From Daphnia carinata (taxonomy: Eukaryota; Arthropoda; Branchiopoda; Diplostraca; Daphniidae), in assembly GCF_022539665.2 (NCBI RefSeq), contig NC_081340.1, forward strand, positions 5,269,357 through 5,333,356: a DNA stretch of 64,000 nt. The letters are read 5' to 3'. Below the pieces are notes generated by a model that was not told the origin of the DNA, ran no database searches, and saw nothing but the letters and a program-made list of their open reading frames with translations. Both the position numbers and the translations under genes were made by a program. Of the stretch, positions 26,801 to 40,000 are shown in pieces. Positions within the stretch are counted from its first letter, which is position 1, and every line of letters starts with the position of its first letter.

Positions 26801-29778
26801 GAGTGGCCCAGAATCTGGCAAAGAACAGCAATCACACGGTAGATCTAACAGATTAGATACTCAATCATTTCACTGTATAAGTATTCTATTCAATCAGAAT
26901 TCCCATACCGCATTGCTTGGAAGCCGAACGATCCGAATCTCCATCATCAAATGTCGCCCGAGGTTGCGCGCGGGCGACAACCGCGCTCCGACACACGTGC
27001 TTCACCCTGGGTCCCGAATGGATTTCCGTCGTCGAGCCGCCACCGCCACTCTTCTCTCTGGTTCTAGAACCAGGACAATGCTCAGCTGAGAAAAAGCAAC
27101 GTGTTGCAAATTACACCCACTTAAGTTTCTTAGTGACTAAGGCGAGGTGGGCTCGTGAGACAGAAATACATTCGTTTCTCGTCTGTTTAGTGGCACGTCG
27201 TAAGGAAGGCGGCTGCGAATTGTTTAGTTCCAGGTACACAGGTACTTGTGTCGTTGTCTCAAAAAGTATAAGCAATCAATGTTTACCTTTTTTCGATGCA
27301 TTGGGTTTCTTCTTTATTTTTGGTGCAGCCGGAACCGTAGGTAAGGTAGATGTTGCAGGCACCTATTAATAAATTCACATGAATATAAATGAAAAAATGA
27401 AATAAGAAATTTGATATGACATTACATTAGGAGTTGCGGAAGGGTTTGACTTCATCCGTATCATTTGCCCTCGATTAGGAGCCCAATGTATGACAGTAGG
27501 ACGGTCACTAGCTAAAGGAATTGCGTCCTGCATGAAAGCTGGAAGCAGCTTCCGTAGATCGTCATGATCAGCCTCTCGCATTTGAAATCCAGTAAGGGCG
27601 AGTTTCAGCCAACAGGCTTTGCAACGGGCTGTCATCACTTCACCATCTGACGAAGATAGTGATCAATGGGAATTATGAAATGGAAGTGCTTCCTGAACCA
27701 CAATTAATAAGCATACTTGGCTTTTCTTCGGGAGGAAAAGAAGTATTCCATCGATGCACTGGAGGCTGGATACAGTGGCCGCTGCCGACAGCGCACTTGA
27801 CAGGCACCCTGGCGCGAAGCACGCGGGAGATAAATTTGCGGCACGGCTCGCAACTGAAGGTACCAAATTTGCGCGCCTGAAGAATAAAAGAGTAGCGTCG
27901 AACAGCCCCACAGACTCCGCAAACGACTGTCCCTGGTATTCCTTTACTGTCGCTTTGTTCCATGACGAATGCACATCCCAAGGGATTGGTAACAGTCGTT
28001 TCGCTTGCCCTTTGGATGCAGTTGGATCTGTAAGAAGGATTATTTGTGAAAAAGGTTAGACATCAGAAAGCGGTCGATAATAAGATTACAAACGTCATAC
28101 TTGGGTGGCGAAGGATTTCGGACTTTAGGCAACTTAGTCGTCAGTTCCTTTGGTAACGCTGGGACGCGTGGCACTGGGTTCGTTGCTGTTTTTAATACCA
28201 GCTGAGCCGGTCGAAGAATCGATGTCGAACTAGGTTGAACGATTTTTTGTGATTCCGCTGGTTCAGGCTTTGGTTCTACCAACTGTTGCAACCTGGAATA
28301 ATCATGAAATGATGGCCAATTAATTATTTTCATTGAACGTCTTTCAATTTGATTATACCTGGAAGGCTGGCGCAGCTGTTTCAATAGTTTTTGATTCAAC
28401 TGTAGGCGGGCCTTGCGAAGAATAATTTTACTCTTTCGGGCACTACTGCTACTACTGCTGTTGCTATTCATCCTCCTACGCTTGTAAAAGAGGTCATCTT
28501 CTGAGGATGACGATGAAGAAGATACAGACAGCGAGCTTGCACGATTTTCTTGAGTCTCCGTTTTGCTGAAAGACAACACCGAAAACTGAGTAAAAAAGGC
28601 CAATTGTAACTCGATAAAATGCTCACCTTTCTATTGGAACTTGAGTTTCAGTCTTGACATCTACAAGCTGTAATCTGGATTCCCATTGTTTTCGAAGAAG
28701 CTGCTGAATTTTATCTCTAAGCTTTTCTGCTTTATCTACCTCTCCACACGGACTTTGTTGCCTTCTACTCTTTTTCTTTTCAACAGCCGCCTGCTTTGGA
28801 TCCACTACATCATTTGTCATGATAGTAGTATACCTTTCAATTTCTCTCTTGATTCGATTTTTCTCTGTCATGCAAGTTATGGTGTTTAAATAAACTTAGA
28901 GTGAATAATTTCCACAATATGATACCTTGCTCGGCACTTTCCTCTCCAACTTGACTCTGGGTTTTGTTTGTAGCACTGGGCCGAGATTTGTGGCATCTTT
29001 CACTTTCTTCACTGGAATCCCTTTTTCCATTTTGGTCTTCTTTGCCAATCTTAGGGAAGATAGGGATTTTGGGAGCAGACACAGCTTTTAAGGACTGCAC
29101 TTGCTTCAATGCCTTTTCTTGAAGCTTTTTCTCAAGCCTTTTTCCATCAGCTACCTTTTCAAGTTGTTGATTACATGGCAATTCACTGTTTTTCCAGTTC
29201 ACTAAAGATGTTCTGTCCCGAGGTAAATCATCCAATCGTCGATTTGAGACCAACTGCGTCTGATCTTGACTGAGCACAACTGGTAAAGCAGGCACATTCA
29301 CAGCATGTTTCAAAACGTCTGGGTGGGGATCACAAAGCACAGTTTCTGGAGGTTTGTGATTCACTATGTGACACTTTCCGAGTAGTTTTGTCTGCGTAGT
29401 TCCAGGTTGGAAGTGTGGTCTGAAGTTTTCCCCAACTTTTTCGAAACCAATAAAATCATCATTATCCTGTAATGAAAATAAACAATAGTATTTTAGTTGT
29501 GCTGGACTAGAATAAAAACGCGGCCAAGGTTACACGACTCTATCCACGGTGTTTTATTACAAGGCCGCTGGTGTAAGAATACAGGAAGCAAAAGGGCGGG
29601 AGCGACTTACCTCATCGTCAGCAGCGAAATGTTGATAGAACAGTTTCAAACCATAGGCTGCCTGTTGTGCTGCGAATCTCGAAGAATCATTCGCACTGCC
29701 ATTACCGTTTGTACTAACTCTTAAACGAGTAATTTGAGACGTTTTCTGAGGTTTACCTGGAAACTTGGCTTTCGCCAT
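20827..29778 (-). CDS. trx: Trithorax/KMT2A-type histone H3K4 methyltransferase
   Basis: Minus-strand coding exons: 29778-29611, 29466-28926, 28864-28627, 28565-28359, 28292-28101, 28027-27717, 27646-27426, 27362-27287, 27085-26909, 26814-26775, 26712-26478, 26404-25829, 25758-25300, 25236-24588, 24524-23969, 23904-21324, 21258-21079, 21000-20827. All joins are GT-AG in phase: 7581 nt, 2526 residues, ending CGSRKCRKYLN. Order: an LEDGF-binding-like motif (about residue 57); a Cys-rich nuclear-receptor-like zinc region (450-600) as in insect Trx; GPRVKHVC (about 680); PHD1-2 (840-990); PHD3 with a bromodomain-like segment (995-1145); extended PHD (1155-1265); FYRN (1290-1360); Taspase1-like site QLDG (1619); a C2HC finger (about 1650); FYRC, Win-like GCVRAA, SET (FINHSCEPN, EELTYDYKF) and post-SET. 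It methylates H3K4 in a WDR5/ASH2L/RBBP5 complex to maintain active gene states. No CXXC domain is seen. It is shorter than fly Trx or human MLL1, both well over 3500 residues. Confidence 0.95.
23682..23702 (-). other. Taspase1-like cleavage site in trithorax
   Basis: The codons spell QLDGAAD, followed by an acidic SSDTEPE stretch. Taspase1 cuts MLL and Trx proteins at Q-hydrophobic-D/G followed by acidic residues. The predicted cut is after Asp1619, between the FYRN half and the FYRC-SET half, as in the family. Other VDG sequences in the protein lack the preceding Gln. Confidence 0.75.
29446..29466 (-). other. LEDGF/p75-binding-like motif in trithorax
   Basis: Exon 2 starts DNDDFIGFEK, directly after the acidic end of exon 1. 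This fits the integrase-binding-domain-binding motif, acidic-x-acidic-x-F-x-G-F, known from MLL1 and other partners of the chromatin tether LEDGF/p75. It lies in the N-terminal tail, as in MLL1. Function here is inferred from the motif alone. Confidence 0.6.
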
Positions 29779-32700
29779 ATTGACATTTCGACGCGTTTTT
29801 GTTGCACTAGACTTTCCACTTCCCCTTCTGCCCTTGGTTTGGTTGCCTTAGCTACGGTCCCTTTGTGTGAGTGTGAGTCTAGCGAGCCTAGAGCCAACTG
29901 CAGACGCTTGTTAGGGAACGAAAGCGGCGCCAAAATTCCCCCCACCCGCCACACTGTGTCTGTGTGTGTCCCATTGAAAAGGTAACAGACAGACAAAAAA
30001 AAAAGAGAAAGGGACACACGAAATAAAGGGAGCATGGGGAGTATTCAATCACCCCTATTTTATAGTTGTTTGGTTACCATCTGCCATTTCCATGCATAAC
30101 AATTGGTTCCGTTCGGTTAGCCTTCAGCTTGAAAAATTCCATATATTAACAATGATATATTATGATATACTCAGGATATACTTGTATTCAATACAACACA
30201 TATTTCTGCAACAGCCAAAATTACGCGTACGTGGTGGCCATCGTAGTCGTACATCGCCATAACAGATGGCGTTGAAGATCATTTTTCAAAAAGCTTCACG
30301 AAAAAAATTTCATTTCAAAAGACATGATAAAATGAAAATCATCGTTTATTAGCAACCTACGCGATTGCTTCTGAGTACCTTTTTCGGTTGCCATAGTACT
30401 GAAAAACCACACAAAAAAATAACCGACAACTTGAGTTCAGCAATTCATGAATTTCTGCAACGGCCGTGTGTATCTCTAGTTGAATAGAAGAGTGGGCAAT
30501 GAAAAAACTTTTAATAATACTTTTGTTAATCCTCTACTAGAGCTTTAACAAAAGCTGCAAATAAAATAGAAAACTTTCTTTGCGTCAGACGCCTCCATTT
30601 GTCACAAACCCGAATTCTGAAAAAAAAAAAAAGAAATCTAATAGGACTTTCCTCTTTAAAATATTTTTGCTGTCAGTCCCGCGCCGCTGTAACACGCAGT
30701 CGTAAATCTACACGATGCGTGCAACCTGTTCACTCTTCACTGCTGTTTAGTGGGTGGGTGCGGGGGTTTCAGATTGCCAATGCAACAACGACATTGCGCG
30801 TTGTTATTTTTTCTTTTTCTAAATTGTTTAATGCAACAGATGCCACTCCTTTCAGATTTCTCAATATTCTGTTAAAGAAAAAAAAAACCTTTTATTTAAA
30901 GCTGTTGTATTTTAATGCGTGACCAGACTTCTTCGTTCGTGAATGTCGTTGCAAGCAACGCTGACCAAAAGCAAAACAACATTAAGCTTCTTTTTTTCGG
31001 AATTTTCTTAAGCAACAATGGCGTCATCGACAAAATGGCGTACAAATTCTCTGTCTATAACCACCTCTCCTTTTTTTTGTTGTTTTTATGACCGATTTGG
31101 CACGCTAAAGACGAGTAGATGCGGGAGGATTTTCGTTTTATTTTCAACATAAAAAATTCTTGTCTTTTTTCCAAACTATTTTTCCCGTTCATACAGGAGA
31201 AAAAGAATGTTTCTCTTTTTTGTTACCTTACATGTTTGAACGCTTTGTGTTGTGCATAGCGACGAATGTTATTTCGTGTCGGCTTATTTATCCTGGACAC
31301 ACTAACTTTGAATTCGAAAAAATTCCCGCTTGGATGTTCTTTGTTTCGGAAAGATGTTTTACTGAGAGCCAATCTGTAATCCGTAAAGGTGGGGAAGATG
31401 TGTTGAGCTATGTCACGCTCATTCCCGCGCTGTAGTGATAATGCCAACGCGCTGCCAAAAAAAATTAAAGCTCTTCACGATCTTTGGATTGCGTATACAA
31501 GCTACCAACAACAACAAAAAATTCGTGTCTAGTTTTCAACTTATTTTTCTTCTTACTTCTGGTTTGAAGAAGAAGAACCTCCTCCAGCCAAATGGAAATT
31601 ACAACCGTCCGCGGGAGAGAGAGTAAAGCGTTGCGAAATGCAAAAGATTGTGGACTCGGGCCATTTTCGTCCCGTGAGAGTTCGTGTTCCGCGCCCACCT
31701 ATTCCGTCTTTCTTATAAACATTCTTTTTTAGTTGGCGCATATATCATACCCTGCTGGCTAAACGCTCTCCCGCTGGTCGGTTGGATTCGTTCCATCTTT
31801 CGTCATAAAAAAAAAAAGCTTTTAGTTATCTATATGTTATTGATATGCGTATGAAGGAAATAGCAAAACAATTGACGTTCTTTTTTTCTTTTTGTTCACG
31901 TCCGGGAATCTTTTAAAACAATAAAAAGTACAAAACTAGATCGAAGAATGTGCAGCCATCTAGCGGATTTTTTATAGAGATTAAACATAATTCTTTTTTT
32001 TTTCAAAAAATAATTCTCTAAATATTTTATCTGGTCCATTGCAGATAATAGCAATTCATTTTTTGTTTTGTTTCTAGATTATCAAAATCAACGCTGGAAC
32101 TAATGACTTTCTAGCTCTTCAACCACACCCAGCGTTCTGGGAGGATTGCCTTTGTGTCATGGACGTTGCAGCAGAGTGGTGAACAACAGAAAGGATGTGA
32201 CATCATCCGTATGGCTACCAGAAACCACCGACTCTTTTGTGTGTGTCACACAAAGATGTTGTGTAGCTATAAACACCCCCCTGACGCAAAAAAACTCACT
32301 GCGGACATTGTGGGAAAATGGTGATAAGCATTTTGTTGTGTTGTCACAGATTGGGAAAGGGCGCATCGAAACGAAGAAGCTTGTTCTTTTTATAGCCTAA
32401 CAGGAAATCGAATTTCGATGCATTGCGTATCCGACCGACGTGCCGTGAATAAATGCAAAACGATCGTGAAAAATGATGAAGCCTTGAGAGAATAAGAAAA
32501 CGACAGCTGACGGAAGAGCAGATCAATGATCTTGACAGCCACCCCATCCCGAAAGGCAAACTCACTACATCCTAAATATATTTATATTAGCGATCATCTT
32601 CCACTTGAGACGGGACAATGCGCTTTTCCATCATAAGCTGGACCGAAAAAAGAAAATGGGCTCCGAAAGTACATGCTCATCATCAATCCTTAATGCTGCT

Positions 32701-34672
32701 GCGTGTAAGATCAGAGAGCTCACGAGACTTTTTCTGCAGGCGGGAATAAATCTAGAAAAAGAGCAAGGACCTCTTTTTTTCTCGTAAAAGCAGTTCTGCA
32801 TGAGGCACAGCTGTTGATTGGAAACCGTCTTTCACACAGACAAGGGCGGAGTCGACAGTAATGGGTACACACAGACGGAGGAGTCTGATAACGACAGCCC
32901 ATTATTTCACCCTCTTCTTTTACCCTTTTGACTTGATTGTGTATTCAGCAGAAGCTTATCACCCATTTTCAAAGTTTTCTCCGCTCTCCGTAGTTGCCTT
33001 CGTTTATTTTCGTCCTTTTGTTTTCCTTTTTTTTATAAGAGAGGACGTGTCATCGTTCCGGGGGGCTTCTTATTGTGAATGGAAGACCACGGTCGGGAGA
33101 AAAAAAAAAGGCCATTGGCTAATGGATTCTCCCTATGACGGAACTACCTACACAAAAAGGGGAAAAATCTCCTGAGAACAGGTCAATATTGAGACTGCTG
33201 GGCACATATCAATCGCGGTTATGAAGCAAAAGAACAAAGAGCGGGCAGAAGCTTCTATCTATATAATATCTGTATACGGAACCTGTTTTTTCTTGATGGA
33301 ATGAAAGCCCGTCATTCGTGTTAGTTTACCTTTTGTCATCATCTTCGGCATGTTTGTAACATAATAGATGAACGGTCTATCTACAAGAGCACGCTAAGAT
33401 TTAAGGGTGGAATGTTACATAACGGAAAACGTCAAAGAACATTTCTAAAGGCCAAAACTAAAATTAGACTGACAAGACATTCCATTCAAATACCGGTAAG
33501 TATGCAACATCCGATCAGCTGGTCCCCACAAAAATACGGCAGGTGTTGTTTAAGAATTGAAATTCAAACAATGGACAGTTAACATAAAGAAGGCCATCTG
33601 TGTTATGCTTGGCTGACAGTAGAATATTTCGAGGTTAAACGGATAAGAATTTATAGCTAAAAAAAAAAAAAAATCAAAAGAAAGCTGAAATAAACGAGCT
33701 AAATAAATAGATGGTGAAAGTGCGCATTATGAATCCGATCCTTACAGGAGCGGTATTTTTAATTTAGGGTAGTTAGCCTTTTTGAGAATTACAGAGAGGG
33801 AGGAAGAAAAGAAAAGGGATGACGTAGGCAAATATAATTACCGAGAGGAGGACAGTCATTAGTCACGCTCGGTCTCGATACAGCTGATGGATAAACCTGT
33901 TCCAACTGGGCCGCTCTGGTTGATCAAGATGTTGGATTGAATGAGGACTACGATATAATGAAACAAACAAAAAAAAAAATAAAGAGAGACAGCTTGATAA
34001 GTGACGTAGTGTTGACGATAATTGATTGAATGAAAGAAAATGATCAGCTGGAGCGAAAGATTCGCGTTTGCTGAGCTGTGTGCCTCGTGACGTTGTCCGT
34101 CTATTTCCGTCTGCCGGCCCCGACCTGAAAAATTGTAGCTGTTTTTAAACATGTCCAACAGTCAGCTGAAATTAGCAAAAAGTCAACCAGGGGTAGTAAG
34201 AAAAGGGCCACTTCTTTTTATCTGTTTTTAAAAAAGCCGGCTTAATAAACCATAGCAATAAATCGCGTTTCGAAATGAATTAAAGACTTGAATGGTCCGT
34301 TATCATGAATCTCGAAAAAAAAAAAGAACCGCCTCGTGTCGACACTCTGATAAAAATACATCGAGTTTCAAAAAAAAAAAAGAGCCATTTTCTTGTTTGT
34401 TGCTAGTCACGATATACGACAACGTTCACGGAGCTCTACAGCGACCAGTCTTTTAAAATACCCGTGTATCAGTCGAAGAGATAAGGATCCTTTTTTTTGT
34501 TCCTTTTTGTTTTCTTTCTTAGTGCCACGTCGCCATCGGCGGCCAGCTGGATGTTCGTTTCGGTACCGCGGGTAAAAACTCAGCTGCTATTACTTCCTGA
34601 AAACCAAATAATCTTTATAATTGTCGTTTTTTAATTAGTTTCAGTCAAGTGTTAGGGGTTGAATAGCCGGAG
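29779..34672. other. Intergenic region, trithorax promoter side
   Basis: This holds the 5' flank of trithorax at its left and the 5' flank of the PGAP4-like gene at its right. No exon, RNA gene or mobile element is supported. Open frames here are short, have no family resemblance and are of low complexity. A possible 3' splice site (pyrimidines then TTTCAG, about 34644) just before the PGAP4 start hints at a noncoding leader exon for that gene. Confidence 0.6.
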
Positions 34673-35791
34673 ATGAGATATGAAGCAGCTGGATTAACGG
34701 TCTTGTACGTCCTGACATTTTTGATCGTCTTGCCCGTCTTGTGCAGCACGTGGCGCTATTCTGCCTATTATCGAAGGGCAGAATCAACGGATGAAAATGA
34801 TCCATCGGTCCTTTCTTATTTGTCCGACGTGACGACCAGCGTTAATGATGAGGCGGACGAACGGCCATTGTTTCTTCTTGTGACGATCGTGACAGTGAGA
34901 CGGGAGGGCCAATTTTACTTGAGCCGCGTAGTGGCCCGTCTGCATCAGTTGTTATCTGCCTACAATGGTGGCAACGGAAACGACGGTGCCATTCGAGCCA
35001 TGATTTGTAACGTTGACCAAGATCCACAGCTCCATCAAGAGGCTCTTGACTTGCAAACCATCTATCCGGTGGTCCGTCGTTCCGTCCAGCAGGCCATCAG
35101 CTACGACAATCTGATGGATAAAGAGAAGGACGATTACATCTTTTGTTTGAACGCTAGTCGACATTATCACGACGAGATATCCATCAAAGAACGGCAGTCA
35201 TCCGGGACTTATTACATCCTCGTGCTGGAAGACGACGCCGTCCCGCTCGATGACCTTTTGCCCGTCACGCGTCGTTTAATCGACTATTTGAAAATGCGTC
35301 GATCAGACGAGGATTTCTTCTACGTCAAGCTCTACCATCCCGAACGACTGCAGAACTACTGGCAGCCGGAGCCGTGGCGGATCGCTGAATGGCTGGCCGT
35401 CTCCGTCCTGTCCGTCTTCCTTCTTCGAGTCGTGCTCGGTTTGCCATTGAGGCGACACTCGTTGTGGATTGTTTATTTCATGGCGTTGACCGAATGCCTC
35501 GGCCGTCCGCATTTGCTGCAATTCAAGCGATGGATGTTCGCCCGTCTCGCAAGTCCGGCTGCGGCTTACAATTTGCTATCGGCCACTGAATGCTGCACGC
35601 CGGCTATGCTCTTTAGCAACACTTCCGCCTACCTGGCGTCCGCTTTCTTGTCATCCATCACCTGTAAAAAGGGCTACGCCAAAGACACGGCCCTCTACCT
35701 CTACGCACGTCAATCTGGCCGTCAAGCTTTTGTCGTCGAACCGAATCTAGTCCAGCATATTGGCCGAGTTTCAACTCTCCGCTTCAACTAA
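34673..35791 (+). CDS. PGAP4: PGAP4-like (TMEM246) GPI-glycan N-acetylgalactosamine transferase
   Basis: A single open exon of 372 residues. A hydrophobic segment near residues 8-26 is the expected signal anchor. LVLEDDAVP near residue 185 supplies the acidic metal-binding motif of a GT-A glycosyltransferase. KLYHPERLQNYWQPE follows, then a hydrophobic hairpin (about 240-285) interrupts the catalytic fold, and the protein ends with VEPNLVQHIG. This layout, a glycosyltransferase domain split by two membrane helices, is characteristic of PGAP4, the Golgi enzyme that adds the GalNAc side chain to GPI anchors. Length is close to the vertebrate protein (about 400). The start is the first Met of the frame, directly before the anchor. 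It is convergent with the RhoU-like gene. Confidence 0.85.
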   Translation: MRYEAAGLTVLYVLTFLIVLPVLCSTWRYSAYYRRAESTDENDPSVLSYLSDVTTSVNDEADERPLFLLVTIVTVRREGQFYLSRVVARLHQLLSAYNGGNGNDGAIRAMICNVDQDPQLHQEALDLQTIYPVVRRSVQQAISYDNLMDKEKDDYIFCLNASRHYHDEISIKERQSSGTYYILVLEDDAVPLDDLLPVTRRLIDYLKMRRSDEDFFYVKLYHPERLQNYWQPEPWRIAEWLAVSVLSVFLLRVVLGLPLRRHSLWIVYFMALTECLGRPHLLQFKRWMFARLASPAAAYNLLSATECCTPAMLFSNTSAYLASAFLSSITCKKGYAKDTALYLYARQSGRQAFVVEPNLVQHIGRVSTLRFN

Positions 35792-37042
35792 GTCGCCTTA
35801 CTTTTTAATGTGCCCCAATCATTTGTGTTTTTGTTCTTTTACTTGAATAGATTATATGAAAACATCTAACCAAGCAAAAGAATTGGGGGTAGGCAAAAGA
35901 AATTCAATCAACACGTTTCATTTTTTTTATGTGCATTGTGGATGTAGTACGTACTTTCATCGTGTAATTATCTGCAAGACAGCGGATAGAGAAGGTCACA
36001 ATGTGAATAATAAAGAGAAAATAGGAGAAAGGAAAGACAACGGATGTGTGTGCATCACACGCACACACACAGTCGAAAGAAATTCTAGTAGACAATGGAA
36101 TTGTCGAGAAAAGAAGAACTATACAAAGTACAATCAACGAGTACAACGGTCACAAAATATACTAAACAAACACAAAGAGAAAGAGGCCAAAAATGTACAA
36201 TTTTCTTTTTGTATACAATATAGGGTGTAGGAAATCTTTTTCGAATGATCGCGCCAAAACAAAATCCCCCGAATTTGCTATACACTTTTTTTTAATACAC
36301 AAAAATTCGGGTACGTGTATACACGTCATATACTATAACAAAATAATAGAACCAGACAAAAGAAGACGTATTTATATAAAAAGAAAAAAAGCCAATGGTA
36401 ATGATAGCGGTGGACATTTTTTTCAAAACGGTATGGCATCATCGCGCCTATTACTTAACTCCCCCCTTTTTTGTGTGTGGAAAATTACATATTTTTTTTT
36501 TGTTGTCAAGCTCTCCCGCAGAGAAAGCGACGTTATATATTTTTTTTTTCTCTCACGCTATATAAATCCAAGGGTAGGCAGAAAAAAGTCCCCCCCACCT
36601 ACACCCAAAAAACCCCAACCCCCACATATGCTTTTCAGTCTAGACTTTTCTCACGGGGTCCGGCCGGCAAATATTGTGGACAATCAAACACCACATAACA
36701 AACAAATCTAAAGCATACATACACACACACCTCTTTCCTTTGTCGTCAAGCAAAAGAAGAAATGAAAATAAAAACATGGGAAAGAAAAAAGGACATTCTC
36801 TTGGTAAACCAATCGATTAATGTCATCATTTTTTTCTTTTCAGTGCATCAAGCTTGTCGCTTTTGAGTATTAAACCAATTGTTCATCCAAGCAACGAAGC
36901 CGTTGTGTGTGTGTGTCTAGTGAAATCATGGCCGACGGTGGGGTGGAGATAAGAATTAGAATCACAGTCCATCTTCTTCTTTCGTAGAAATCAATTTTTG
37001 CAAAAACGAGCTGAAAGAAACGCTGTTTGGAATCACGAGAAT
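35792..37042. other. Convergent intergenic region (3'UTRs of PGAP4-like and RhoU-like genes)
   Basis: AT-rich, low-complexity sequence between two stop codons that face each other. A plus-strand AATAAA-type signal near 36007 could end the PGAP4-like mRNA. A 172-residue open frame here is rich in K, N and F, has no domain, and is probably 3'UTR. No other feature is supported. Confidence 0.6.
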
Positions 37043-40000
37043 TTACGCCGACGAAACGCAACAACATTGGCAACACAGCAGCCGTTTCCATAGCGACGTT
37101 TTCTTGTTGGCATTTTTCTTACCTCCTGCCGGCTGTTTCGAAGCGCTAAGGTTATTGTCGGCCATTTTGCTGCGCCGCAATGAGCAGCGCAAGAGGAGGC
37201 CGCCGCGTTCCGTCGAGCCGCTGGCTTGCGAGAGCCGCCAGTTTTCGCGGATGGAATTGAGGAGCCGGTTGCCCGTGCGGCCAGAGCGGCCAGACGAGGT
37301 GGCGGCCGTCAATCGGCGCAAATCGTCATTGCTAGACAGGGCAGCGACGATGGCCTCGTCAAAGACTTCCTTCAGGTTGCGTTGCGTCAGAGCCGACGAT
37401 TCGACGTAGGTACGTGCTCCCAGTCTGTCGGCAAGCCGGATGGCCTCCAGCTCTCCCACCGGTTTCTCTCCGTAGCGAGCCAGTTCAATCAACACCTGGT
37501 TTGAGGCCAAAACATTTATTATTGTTCCCCTTTTTTTGGTTGGGTGCGCATTTTCCTTTTTCTTAAATGATAAGACACGAGAAGTAAAAAAAAAAAACAG
37601 GAAGTAAAACTCACTTTGACATCGGATCTTAGGTCGGCTTGAGTCCCGACTAGGATGACTGGCGTGTCGGGCGAATGGCGACGGATTTCCGGTAACCACC
37701 TGAACCGAATCAAAGACGGAAAAAGAGAGAAAAACAAGTTGTCAGATGGAGTTTGAATAAGAATGCAGAAAAAATGGCAGCGTGAAACACGATTCCAGTG
37801 CGTGGTAGTTGTCTCATTTTCTATTTACCTGGAGGCGACGTTGGCAAAAGAAGCGGGAGAGACGACGCTAAAGCAGACCACGTAGACATCAGTGCTGTCG
37901 TAACAGAGCGTCCTTAGGTTATCGAAATCATCCTGGACGAGAAAAAAAAACAAAAAAATGAAAATATTAAGGACGCAATCCCGTTATTATTATCAAACGA
38001 AAAGAGACGGCAATGATGCATTTCAGGGCCCCGCTATTTTATGCTACGAATAACGTGACAACACGACTATCCCACAGCTCTTAAAACATGACAATTTTTT
38101 TTTATCTGTCACGTCTATGTCGAGATTATAATGCACTCGTTGTTTTATTATCCTAATAGCTTTATGTATACAATACGAGAATTATATATATATATTTTTT
38201 TTTTATATACGAGGGCACTTGATAACAATCAACTGGATTAGAGCCAGAATAATCAAATCTGTAGGTAGTAGAGCATCTCGTTGTCGTCGACCGGACGTCA
38301 GTAATTATTTTTTAAATTTCGGAATTGGATTAAGGTCAACAATATTCTAGATCCCTGGAAAAACAACGAAAGCTCTTTAAACTTTCCCGACAAACGGAAA
38401 TCGCAGAGTGATCTTACCCCAGGTGAAAATAACAGACAGGTGTTCTAGTACAACAAGAATCTAAACAAGTTTCCTGTCTAATAAGAAAAAAAATATGAAG
38501 CAATCAAATGATAAAAAAAAAAAGAATTTCGTGACTGCTTGCGTCATCGATTTCTTCACGACGGCCAAAAAAAGGGGGACAAGGAAAGTGGCGACAATAC
38601 TGTCGGCTGCAATTGGATTAGACACTTTGTCAACTAGGCCGTAACAATCAAGTGTTCGTGAGTGTCGAAAAAGGGCCTTCTCGAGGGGGCAAGGGAAGAA
38701 AAACTAATGCGTAACATTCCCGAAAATGTGTCTACATTGATGTTGGTCTTCAAGGGGAACGCGGGAATTGAGTGCACGAGCCAATAAACACATTCGAAGG
38801 TTCTTTCCATCCTTTACGTTAGTTACCATTATAGATAACTAGCCTCACATTATTTTATTTTTTTAAAGGAAATATATATATATACAGTATATGTTTTCAA
38901 ACTTTCGACGTGTGTGGTCGTGAAAAAAACACGCTCGGTCGTCCTGTTATTACGACTTTGGTTACTCATCGGCTCGCTCTCCCCCTCCTTTTTTTTTAGG
39001 TTTCTCCAGTTGGCTGGACGACTGGAATGTGCCTCCATATCGAAAAAAAAATGCGGCAAACGAACAACGGAATCCAAGAGAAAAAAAATCACGGCTAATC
39101 ACGAACTGGACAACAGATGACAAACATTCCCTGAAAAAAAAAACGGCGTTCACGCACGAATGCTCCAAACTCTCACCCCCGTGTCTCAAACTTTCATCTC
39201 ACGCGGATATGATTAAACCCCTCAAAGGCAACAAGGATCTACTTTCCAGCTTCCCTTTGTTGTTGTTTCATGTACAACTCATTATCTTTCTAGTCCAGAC
39301 GCTTCTAATCCGGTTTGTCGCCCTTAATCTCTCGTGCGCTCGGATAATATTCCAGGGGTGGTTTGTAAACTTTGCCCGCGTCTCTTTTTTTTCCGCAAAC
39401 CGATCATAAAAAAAAACCCCAATAATTTGTTATCTGAGGGGAGATGTACCCAACGCTCTATCGACTGGACGCACTCTCTTTAAACGTAACTGTGGCGACG
39501 TTAAGAATCGTTAAAAATAAATAGAAGGGCAATTTTGTTTTCCCCACTAAAAATAAAAAATGCGAGGCTAATCGAAATGAAGTCGAGCGTGAGGCATAAC
39601 GAACCAGAAAACCGGGAGAGAGTGGTGAGGGCAGCGTGACGTCAGTCCCAACTTCGTTATCAAGACAAAAGTCGTGAATAAACTTTGAATCATTCGATGT
39701 CTATCGCTCGTTTTCGAGATTAAAAACAAATACAAAAAGCAGAAAATAAAAAAATCCGTTGTCTTTTTTTGAAAGAAAAAATCCAAAACGTCTGATTGGT
39801 TAGGTTACGCAAACAGCCCTTCCCTATTGGCGAGGAGTGGCTATATCTCATATAGCCGTAGATAGACACACGACGTACCTGTGTGCCAACACCTGCCTTT
39901 TTTAACCTTTCATTATTTTTTTTTCGGAAAGGAAAGACAGAGAAGAAACAAAAAAGTGGGTCGATCGGGGTCAAAAACGTCCCCTCAAAATGGAAGGAAG

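Noticed and set aside
36193-36711. 172-codon plus-strand open frame downstream of the PGAP4-like gene
   Set aside because: Low complexity, lies between two convergent stop codons where 3'UTRs are expected, and shows no domain.
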